Of a DNA stretch of 11,866 bases, positions 1 through 6,433 are shown piece after piece. The notes under the pieces were generated by a model that searched no databases, had not been told where the DNA came from, and saw nothing but the letters and a program-made list of their open reading frames with translations. A program made the position numbers and the translations under genes. Numbering within the stretch: position 1 is the stretch's first letter; each line of letters opens with the position of its first letter. The DNA is taken from assembly GCA_963922865.1 (NCBI GenBank), contig CAWUJK010000036.1:1-11866 (forward strand). Reading direction: 5' to 3'. The DNA comes from CAWUJK01 sp963922865. GTDB lineage: Bacteria > Patescibacteriota > Gracilibacteria > BD1-5 > UBA6164.

Positions 1-2
1 CT

Positions 3-1025
3 TGAATAAGGGTAGAAAAAAGTAATATTTGAAGATTAAATAGATATATAAATAAAGATTATGAAGAAGAAATAATAAATACATGAAGTTGAGAAACAAC
101 AAGGCAAATTAAATACATATATTTTGGTAACAAGAAACTAGCGACAATAGAGAAAGAAGAAGATAATGAAGAAAAGATAATCTATCATCATGAAGACCAT
201 TTGTGATGATGAAATATAGATATAAATCAACATTGAGAGATATTACAGGTATTAGATTATTATCCTTACTGAGGTATAAGGAAAGAGATAAACACTACGG
301 ATTATGAGAATAAATATAGGTTTTGATGAAAGGAAGAGGATAAGGAAACGGGCTTACAATATTTTGAGGCTAGGTATTATGCTAATGGGATATGAAGATT
401 TAGGAGTTTGGATAGAGTATTTTGGGAAGTTGGAAATACAAAGAGATGAAAAAAATTTTTGATTAATCCACAATCATTGAACTGATACTCATATTGAATA
501 AATAACCCATTATTAAATACAGATAAGAGCGGAGAAACTTACCAAAACTTTCGATTGGATTTTACAAATATAGTATGAAGTAATAGTATAAGGAACTTTG
601 ATATATGAGCTAATGAATTTATAGAAGAGTTATCAAGAATTTCGTGAGAAATATTGCTAGAATGAGCTATTACTTTATCTTGATGAGAACCATGAACAAG
701 GACTACATTAAAGATTTTGGGGAAGAGTAAGAAGGGTGGTAAAAATAAAAATAATTCTAATTGGGGCAAAAGTAAAAAGTATAGTAAAGCTACTGATACT
801 ATACTATGAAATAAAAATAAGTTTATGAAAACTAATAGAAGTACTTGAACTACTTCTATATATAAGTGAAAGGAAAATTGAAATTATTATTATCTTGATA
901 CTATGCATAAAAATCATTTAGAAGTTTTTAATAAAAAATGACAACATATTTGAGAAGCAAATCCTATTAATTGAAAAATTATTAAATGAACAATTGACAA
1001 AAATAAAACTTTAAAAATTAAATAA
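3..1025 (+). CDS. Rhs/YD-repeat polymorphic toxin, 5' partial, with colicin E3-like C-terminal ribonuclease tip (toxin A)
   Basis: The open frame (340 residues, TGA read as Gly) runs from the window edge to TAA, so the N-terminus and most YD repeats lie outside. Residues 61-68 hold the YHHEDHLG motif and 117-126 the GLQYFEARYY signature of the RHS-associated core. The core ends in NPLLNTDKSG (about 169-177), a variant of the usual PxxxxDPxG junction where Rhs proteins release their toxin; Pro is replaced by Lys. Residues 178-245 are a pre-toxin linker shared with cassette C. The last ~50 residues match the catalytic domain of colicin E3-type 16S rRNA nucleases: D299, H302, E307, then GQHIG and a Lys-rich end. 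Two oddities: one extra residue between the His and Glu, and Lys where colicin E3 has its C-terminal catalytic Arg. Immunity gene A follows 7 nt later. Family knowledge: the Rhs shell encapsulates the toxin, and the tip cleaves the decoding site of a competitor's ribosome. The target here is inferred. Confidence 0.88.
351..735 (+). repeat. Rhs core/linker direct repeat, copy A (expressed gene)
   Basis: A 385-bp segment coding for the end of the RHS core and the pre-toxin linker. It recurs at 2416-2800 with roughly 14 substitutions and no indels. The first part (362-427) also recurs at 1345-1410 with a single change. Homology stops exactly where the toxin tips begin, as expected for recombination arms that allow tip exchange. 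Confidence 0.9.
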
Positions 1026-1032
1026 TTGAATT

Positions 1033-1341
1033 ATGTCAAAAAAGAAATATTGTTGTGATAAGATGAGAGATGAGTTTGAAGATTGGAATTGTGATCAACA
1101 TTTTGATAAATACGAATGCCCTGATGCTGTTATTGATTATACTGAAAGGTTAGATGAATATTGAATTATTATTCATTGAACACCATCTTATAATGTTATA
1201 AATTATTGTCCTTGGTGTTGACTTGAACTAAAAAGTAAAAGAGAATTGTGGTTTAATGAATTAGAAAAATTATGATTTTCTGATCCTATTTTTGATGAAA
1301 ATATTCCTGAAGAATATAAATCAAATAAATGGTATAACTAA
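1033..1341 (+). CDS. Immunity protein for toxin A, Cys-rich (CC...CPWCG), resembles DUF6980
   Basis: A 102-residue protein with four TGA-Gly codons. It starts 7 nt after the Rhs stop, so the two are almost certainly co-transcribed. It begins MSKKKYCCDKM, has CPD near residue 29, HG at 48-49, CPWCG at 59-63, the helix SKRELWFNELEKLGF (68-82) and an acidic tail with IPEEY. The Cys pair near the N-terminus plus CPWC suggests a zinc-ribbon-like fold. From memory the layout matches DUF6980 proteins, which commonly sit behind Rhs and other polymorphic toxins; I could not search this. Position and acidic character suggest it binds and neutralises the toxin A tip in the producing cell. The ATG at 1033 is the only sensible start; no Shine-Dalgarno motif precedes it. 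Its stop overlaps the beginning of the repeated core segment of cassette B. Confidence 0.8.
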
Positions 1342-1342
1342 A

Positions 1343-1981
1343 AATTTTGAAGCTAGGTATTATGCTAATGGGATATGAAGATTTAGGAGTTTGGATAGAG
1401 TATTTTGGGAGATATGAGAGAGTAAGAATTGAGTAACATCGCTTTATATACCACAGCTTCAAAATAGTTATAGTTATGTGTGAAACAATCCAATTAAATA
1501 TACAGATAAGAGTTGAGAATATATAGATGTATTGGTGGATTGAGGAGTAGCAAGTATATGATATTGGTATTGATACGCAACGGATGATAAACTTATGATG
1601 CAAGTTTGAGAGGAGATGTTGAAAGATACACTTAAATGAGCATTAAATCCAGTAAAGAAGATTAAGAAGGTAAAAAAAGGTTTTGATGATGTGAAGAAGG
1701 GAGTTGATAAAATGAAGAAATGATTTTTTAAAGATACAAACTATACAAATAAAGTAAAAAATGACATGAAAAAAGATAAGTATCATGGTTTCCCAAAAAT
1801 TATAGATAAACAAGCTGAAAAATCATGAAAAATTGAAAACTTTAAATGATGAGATTGAAAAACCTACCAAAAATTATCAATACCTTGAACTTTAAATTGA
1901 AAACAATGAAAATATGAATACATAAAAGATAATAAATGAAACATAAATCATCGTTTATTTAATGATAAATACAAAAAATAA
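1343..1981 (+). pseudogene. Displaced (orphan) Rhs C-terminal cassette B: core fragment plus toxin tip B
   Basis: Reads in one frame (TGA = Gly) from a partial RHS core, NFEARYYANGIGRF, to TAA. The reading frame opens after a TAG at 1262-1264 inside the previous gene, and no plausible start codon precedes the core, so this is a silent 3' gene piece rather than an expressed gene. The core ends in NNPIKYTDKSG, whose last Gly is a TGA codon. The next ~85 residues form a linker unlike that of toxin A, with a hydrophobic patch (VASIGYWYGYA) and then a Lys-rich helical stretch. The C-terminal ~65 residues run HGFPKIIDKQAEKSG, then GGDGKTYQ, then GKQGKYEYIKDNKGNINHR. This resembles a tip I recall from other Rhs and contact-dependent toxins (G-x-Y-x-GK-x-G-x-FEYI ... 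HR-x-F), but I cannot name the activity. The stop is 4 nt before immunity gene B. Confidence 0.75.
1345..1410 (+). repeat. Rhs core direct repeat, copy B (short, 66 bp)
   Basis: Matches 362-427 with one difference by eye (GAG versus GAA). Identity drops after TTTTGGGA, where the cassette B linker starts. This is the only near-identical DNA shared by cassette B and the expressed gene; the following core residues are similar at protein level only. Confidence 0.85.
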
Positions 1982-1985
1982 TAAT

Positions 1986-2411
1986 ATGAATAAAGAAATA
2001 GTAGATCTTTTTTTAAAAACTTGAAATAGAATTTGAAACTATGAAAAAGTTTGTATCTCTGATATAGGATTTTTATATAAATATTTTACTAACCTACTTG
2101 ATTTACTAGAAAAGGAAGAAATTTACATTAAATATATTGAAATGTTTGACATAAAATCATTTAATTTTATTCCTCCTGACTTTTCATTTTCAGGGAGTGG
2201 TAATATCAATGATAATTTTTTAGAAATACACAAATTTTTAAAAAGATTTGATAAGTCATTTTTAAATAAAATGTTATTTAATTTGCATTTTTTAGATTCC
2301 AAGCAGGAAGAAAAAATAAACTATTTTTTGAGAAAAAAATATGAAAAAAACAACAAACATAATTTTACTAAGGAAGATAAATTAATTATGGGTTGGGAAT
2401 TTATAGATTAA
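1986..2411 (+). CDS. Putative immunity protein for toxin B
   Basis: A 141-residue protein starting MNKEIVDLFLKTGNRIGN, with two TGA-Gly codons near the N-terminus. A standard-code reading would only see the last 89 residues. It follows cassette B by 4 nt and ends 1 nt before the core repeat of cassette C. No family recognised. The sequence looks mostly alpha-helical and charged, with many Phe, Asn and Lys residues, no signal peptide and no clear membrane segment, so it is probably cytoplasmic. A small, unique gene placed directly after a toxin tip is the standard arrangement of a cognate immunity gene, and that is the only basis for the call. It may be expressed by read-through from the upstream Rhs operon even while cassette B is silent, which would protect against siblings carrying tip B. 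Confidence 0.65.
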
Positions 2412-2412
2412 T

Positions 2413-3075
2413 ATTGGCTTACAATATTTTGAAGCTAGATATTATGCTAATGAGATATGAAGATTTAGGAGTTTGGATAGAGTGTTTTGGGAAGTTGGAA
2501 GTACAAAGAGATGAAAAAAATTTTTGATTAATCCACAATCATTGAACTGATACTCATATTGAATAAATAACCCATTATTAAATACGGATAAGAGCGGAGA
2601 AACTTACCAAAACTTTCGATTAGATTTTACAAATATAGTATGAAGTAATAACATAAGGAACTTTGAGATATGAGCTAATGAATTTATAAAAGAGTTATCA
2701 AGAATTTCGTGAGAAATATTGATAGAATGAGCTATTACTTTAGCTTGATGAGAACCATGAACAAGGACTACATCAAAGATTTTGGGGAAGAGTAAGAAGG
2801 TTGAGAAAAAGATAAGTAAACAAAAACAAAATAAGCATATTAAAGGAACTAAGGAAAATGAGCAAGCTACTAAAAATTGAGAGAATAAATCTACTTGGAA
2901 AAATTCTAATGATGCAGACAAACTTACTAAAGAAGCATATGAAAAATGAACTCCTGTCCCATGAAAACCATATCAGAAGATTTATGAAACTAATAAGGAA
3001 ATTTGAAATAACTGAGAAACTAAAATTAAAGTCCATGATTCAAAAACATGAATTTATTGACACCCTAATAAATAA
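2413..3075 (+). pseudogene. Displaced (orphan) Rhs C-terminal cassette C: core fragment, shared linker, toxin tip C
   Basis: Opens in frame after a TAG at 2404-2406 and reads GLQYFEARYYANEIGRF through the DKSG junction and the pre-toxin linker to a different tip, ending in TAA. Up to position 2800 it is a near copy of 351-735 of the expressed Rhs gene, with about 14 substitutions by eye. It then diverges completely. There is no start codon or promoter in front of the core, so it is read as a silent donor cassette. The last ~60 residues contain DADKLTKEAYEKGTPVPGKP, a middle GNNGETKIKVH and an end GIYGHPNK. I recall similar tips (EAWxKGTPVxG ... NGxTxVRVHxS ... IHGxP) at the ends of Rhs and other polymorphic toxins, but cannot assign a target. 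The short distance (16 nt) to the next ATG fits a toxin-immunity pair. Confidence 0.75.
2416..2800 (+). repeat. Rhs core/linker direct repeat, copy C
   Basis: Near copy of 351-735 at an offset of 2065 bp, in the same orientation and coding frame relative to the protein. A crossover between the two would delete toxin/immunity A and cassette B with immunity B, and fuse toxin C to the expressed Rhs gene. Confidence 0.9.
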
Positions 3076-3091
3076 AATTATGAGTTAATAT

Positions 3092-3547
3092 ATGAAAAAT
3101 CCTTTTAAAAAACCAGTAAAAACTTTAATAGAAGATCTTGAAAATTATGATTATTTGCTTTGAGACTTGGAAATCTGAGATTTTTATGAAAATAATTTTT
3201 TAGTGTATATTAATGATGATAGTTTTAAATCTAAATTTCCAATAACACATAACTTTTTATTGTTGTTATGTATTATAGGCTATGTTGATATACTTGATGG
3301 AAGTTCTTATATTAACAATAGAAAAGAGTGGTATAAATCTTTTGACTATATCGTAGAAGAGCATTTGAAACTAAATAATAAAAATATTATTACTGAAATT
3401 CTAGCCTGAGTTAGATTGTCTTGTATAAGATTTTTAAATGAATTAGATTATGATAAAGAATATGAATCCATTAGTCTTTTAAATGCAAGAAACTCTTTAA
3501 TTCCTATTATGAAATATTTATACTCTGTATCTGATGAATTCAAATAA
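3092..3547 (+). CDS. Putative immunity protein for toxin C
   Basis: A 151-residue protein starting MKNPFKKPVKTLIEDLENYD, with three TGA-Gly codons (one late, in EILAGVRLSC) that would break it under the standard code. It begins 16 nt after the cassette C stop. An ATG at 3080 is followed at once by a stop and is rejected as the start. It looks acidic and helical, with a hydrophobic stretch (HNFLLLLCIIGYVDIL) that could be a buried helix more readily than a membrane anchor. No family recognised; the immunity role is inferred from position only. It is the last gene of the toxin array before a core remnant and the terminator. Confidence 0.65.
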
Positions 3548-3674
3548 TTATTGTAATATATTTCCATATAATAAAAAACATAATAAACACAAAAACAAAC
3601 ATAAATTTGATTGAAAACAAACAAACTTGCAATATTTTGAAACTAAAACTAATTTTAAACAACAATTTAACTAA
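3548..3674 (+). pseudogene. Degenerate remnant of an Rhs core segment
   Basis: No gene is seen between immunity C and the terminator. One frame remains open from the end of immunity C to TAA at 3672 and reads a Lys/His/Asn-rich stretch, then DGKQTNLQYFETKTNF. The piece CAATATTTTGAA (3630-3641) matches the core repeat, where the protein reads LQYFEAR. It may be the worn tail of a further cassette or the original gene end. The match is short, so this is tentative. Confidence 0.4.
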
Positions 3675-3709
3675 AAAAGCTAACTTTCCTTAGCTTTTTT
3701 AGTTTTTTT
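3671..3709 (+). terminator. Rho-independent terminator closing the toxin array
   Basis: A perfect 13-bp stem (CTAAAAAAGCTAA at 3671-3683 with TTAGCTTTTTTAG at 3690-3702), a 6-nt loop, then seven T. It isolates the array from glyA. The stop codon of the remnant frame lies inside the left arm. Confidence 0.9.
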
Positions 3710-3838
3710 GATTATAAATATAATCATATTAATTAATAATTTATACAAACCATGAATTATAAACAAACCTACAAACTAATTTTTTATATAATATAAAAAC
3801 ATATAAAAAAAATATTATAACCTTAACCATAAAAAATT

Positions 3839-5071
3839 ATGTTAGAAAACAATGATAAAATCCTATCAAACCTTATAGAAAAAGAAACAACAAGACAAGA
3901 AAATGAAATTGAGTTAATAGCATCAGAAAATTATGTATCAAAAGAAGTTTTGGAAGCAAACGGATCTATACTAACAAATAAATACTCAGAATGATACCCT
4001 TGAAAAAGATATTATTGATGATGTTGAATAATAGATGAAGTAGAGGATTTAGCAATACAAAGAGCAAAAGAATTATTTAAAGCCGAATATGTAAATGTTC
4101 AACCACTTTCATGAAGTCCAGCAAATATGGCAGTATATATGTGATTACTAAAACCAGGAGATAAAGTTTTATGATTGAGCCTAGACCAATGAGGACACCT
4201 AAGTCATGGACACCCCATGAATTTTTCATGAATACTATATGAAATGATACCATATTTTTTAGACAAACAAACAGAAACCATAGATATGGATGAACTTGAA
4301 AAACTAGCTCTAGAACATAAACCTAAAATGATACTAGCCTGATTTTCAGCATATTCAAGAAACCTAGATTGGAAAAGATTTAGAGAAATAGCAGACAAAA
4401 TTTGAGCAATACTTTTTGCTGACATAGCACATATAGCTTGACTAATAGCTTGATGAGTTTTAGAAAACCCTGTACCATATTGTGATGTAGTTACAACAAC
4501 AACACACAAAACACTTAGATGACCAAGATGATGAATGATTATGAGTAAGCAAAAATATGCATCTCAACTAGCTAGAGCAGTTTTTCCCTGATTACAATGA
4601 TGACCACATCAAAACCTAATAGCAGCAAAAGCCACAGCATTTTTAGAAGCACTCAAACCAGAATTCAAAGATTATTGTAAACAATCAATAAAAAACGCAC
4701 AAATCCTGTGAGAAGAACTTGCTAAATATTGATTTAAAATAATATCAAAATGAACCGATAACCATCTACTTTTGATAGATGTTTATAACAACTTCAAAGT
4801 TACATGAAAAGATGCTGAAAAAGCACTAGAAAAAGCTTGATTATCAGTAAATAAAAATATGGTACCATATGATGAAAGACCACCAATGAATCCAAGCGGA
4901 ATTAGAGTTTGAACCCCAGCAGCTACAACAAGATGAATGAAAGAAAATGAGATGAAAATTATAGCTAAAATATTTAAAGAAGCCATACTTAACAAAGATG
5001 ATGAAAATATTTTAAGTAAACTAAAAATAGAAGTTTTAGAACTATGTAAAAAATTTCCTATTTATTCTTAA
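3839..5071 (+). CDS. glyA: Serine hydroxymethyltransferase (GlyA), with about 28 TGA-encoded glycines
   Basis: A 410-residue PLP enzyme that interconverts serine and glycine while loading one-carbon units on tetrahydrofolate; cytosolic. Family length is ~415, so it is complete. Hallmarks: IELIASENYVS near the N-terminus, then EGYPGKRYYGGC, HLSHGHPMNFSG, DIAHIAGLIAGG, the PLP-lysine motif VVTTTTHKTLRGPRGG (K224) and FPGLQGGPHQN. The glycines of EGYPGKRYYGG, RGPRGG and GLQGGPH, invariant in this family, are mostly TGA codons, which is the clearest proof of recoding in the window. The ATG at 3839 gives the normal family start; no Shine-Dalgarno motif is present. A TATAAT at 3787-3792 could be the -10 of its promoter. 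The gene stands alone between the array terminator and its own shared terminator, and converges with efp. Confidence 0.98.
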
Positions 5072-5077
5072 AAATAA

Positions 5078-5120
5078 AAAAATTATGTGAACTTGGCTTG
5101 CTGGGTTTCACATAATTTTT
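5078..5120. terminator. Bidirectional terminator shared by glyA and efp
   Basis: A 14-bp perfect stem (AAAAATTATGTGAA at 5078-5091, TTCACATAATTTTT at 5107-5120) with a 15-nt GC-richer loop. A-rich and T-rich flanks give a U tract in either direction. It lies 6 nt after the glyA stop and touches the efp stop. Confidence 0.9.
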
Positions 5121-5678
5121 TTATGCCCTAGATAAATATTGTTTAGTTCTAGTATCTATTTTTAATTTATCTCATTTTTTTATAAAAAGAGGAACTTGTA
5201 TAACTAAACCAGTAGACATAGTAGCAGGTTTTTTTCCTCAATTAGCAGTATCTCATTTTTCACCTGGAGGAGTTTCAATAACCTCTAATACAGATGTTAT
5301 ATCCAAATTGACATTAATAGGATTTCAGTTAAATTCTTGTAACATTACCTTATCTCAATCTTGTAAAAAATACTCTGCTCAATCAAGAGCATCCTTTTTT
5401 ATTTCCACCTGTTCAAAACTTGATTGATTCATAAAATAATAATTCTCTCAATCATTGTATAAATAATCATAACTATTTGTAGTAATATCAGCAGGTTCAA
5501 ATTTATCATGATCTGAAAAAGTTTTAGGAATAGTTGCTCAAGTTAATAAATTTTTAGCTTTTATATTTATTATACTTCCACCCCTACCCATTACTTTTTG
5601 AGCATAGGATATACCCTCATAAGGTGCACCATCCATTATAAATTTTTTACCAGGTTTTAAATCACTTGCGTTGTACAT
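5121..5678 (-). CDS. efp: Elongation factor P, with Arg at the tip position
   Basis: A 185-residue translation factor that enters the ribosome next to the P-site tRNA and relieves stalling at proline runs. Three-domain layout: KOW-like domain 1-62 (MYNASDLKPGKKFIMDGAPYE), OB domain II, and C-terminal OB domain ending TGLVIQVPLFIKKGDKLKIDTRTKQYLSRA-like, typical of EF-P. Length equals the family norm. The tip loop reads KVMGRGGS with Arg at position 32, not the Lys of the common beta-lysylated type. Arg here is typical of EF-Ps that are rhamnosylated by EarP; whether this one is modified cannot be seen. Six or more glycines are TGA. The ATG lies 30 nt after the stop of the LysE-type gene on the same strand, so the two are probably co-transcribed, and the gene ends at the shared terminator. 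Confidence 0.96.
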
Positions 5679-5698
5679 AAAAATATATTTAATAAATA

Positions 5699-5720
5699 AC
5701 TCAATTTTCTATTTTTGAGT
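5699..5720 (-). other. Small hairpin over the LysE-type gene stop codon
   Basis: ACTCAA (5699-5704) and TTGAGT (5715-5720) pair around the TAG. The 6-bp stem is weak and lacks a proper U tract, so it is more likely a spacer or processing element between the two genes than a full terminator. Confidence 0.35.
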
Positions 5721-6338
5721 AATCGCCACTTTTATACCAAGTGCAATTAAAATACTTCCAAATATTTTATTAAAGTATTTTTGAAATTTTAAAAAGATAT
5801 TTTGTATATGCTTTCTAGAAAAAAAATATGAAATTATAAGATTGTATAAAAAAGTATTAATCGTTAGTATTAGACCAAGTGTTATTTGAAAAATAATACT
5901 TGTATCTGATGGGATAACTAGAGAGAATATTGATAAGTAAAAAAGAGTTACTTTGGGGTTAAGAATAGCCGACCATAATCACATTTGAAAACTTTGGAAG
6001 CTGGATATATATTTTTTGTTTTTTTTGTTTGAATCTATATTAATATTATTGTTTTTTGAAATTAATAATGTTAACCCTATGAAAATAAGGTATAATGCAC
6101 CTATAATTTTTATAAAATTAAATAATACTATAGATTGAGATATAATTACAGCTATACCAAAAAAAGATAAAATAATATGACAAAAATTACCTATAGCAAT
6201 TCAAAAACCAGTAAAAACCCCAATTTTATGAGAATATGATAAAGTATTTCTTATAATCATAATAAAATCTGGCCCTGGAGATAGTAGAGCGAATAGATGT
6301 AATAAAGAAACAGTTGATACTAGTATTATATTTTCCAT
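5709..6338 (-). CDS. LysE/RhtB-family amino-acid exporter
   Basis: A 209-residue membrane protein of the usual family size (~205). It starts MENIILVSTVSLLHLFALLSPGPDF; the SPGPDF motif in the first helix and the GVFTGFGIAIGNFCH region of helix 2 are the LysE/RhtB signature. About six hydrophobic helices can be drawn, with an Asn/Lys-rich cytoplasmic loop around the middle (KNNNINIDSNKKNKK) and the conserved motif SAILNPKVTLFYLS after it. Family members export amino acids such as lysine, threonine or homoserine, or related metabolites; the substrate cannot be told here. A TATAAT on the minus strand (6353-6358) lies 14 nt before the ATG, so the transcript may be nearly leaderless. It ends in TAG and is followed by efp. 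Confidence 0.9.
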
Positions 6339-6352
6339 AGTTTTCGAATTAA

Positions 6353-6358
6353 ATTATA
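6353..6358 (-). promoter_or_regulatory. Putative -10 of the LysE-type gene
   Basis: Perfect TATAAT on the minus strand, 14 nt from the ATG. A CTGATA 19 nt upstream, within the adjoining palindrome, could act as -35. Transcription from here would leave only a few bases of leader, in keeping with the missing Shine-Dalgarno. Confidence 0.5.
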
Positions 6359-6370
6359 GTAATTTTTCTA

Positions 6371-6433
6371 GCTCCCTTATCAGAGGAATAGTAATTGTTT
6401 TACTCTTCTTGATAAGGGGTTGAGGGGTTATTT
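6371..6433. repeat. Palindromic intergenic element 1 (rny / LysE-type junction)
   Basis: CCCTTATCA (6374-6382) pairs with TGATAAGGG (6410-6418), with partial inner pairing. The right flank, read on the minus strand, is AAATAACCCCTCAACCCC and contains the stop codon of rny. The flank matches the start of element 4 (AAATAACCCACC) at 11429. There is no U tract on either side, so it is not an ordinary terminator, although it may limit read-through. Confidence 0.55.

Noticed and set aside
2604..3036. Two minus-strand hydrophobic frames over cassette C (a similar one at 539-769)
   Set aside because: Both occur because the Rhs linker is repeated; the plus frame continues the RHS core and is the coding strand.
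4204..4509. Open frame on the minus strand inside glyA
   Set aside because: Antisense shadow of a clearly conserved enzyme, no own family features.
3839..5071. glyA, fusA and rny as decayed pseudogenes full of stop codons
   Set aside because: All interruptions are TGA at conserved glycines, with no frameshifts; code 25 restores complete proteins.
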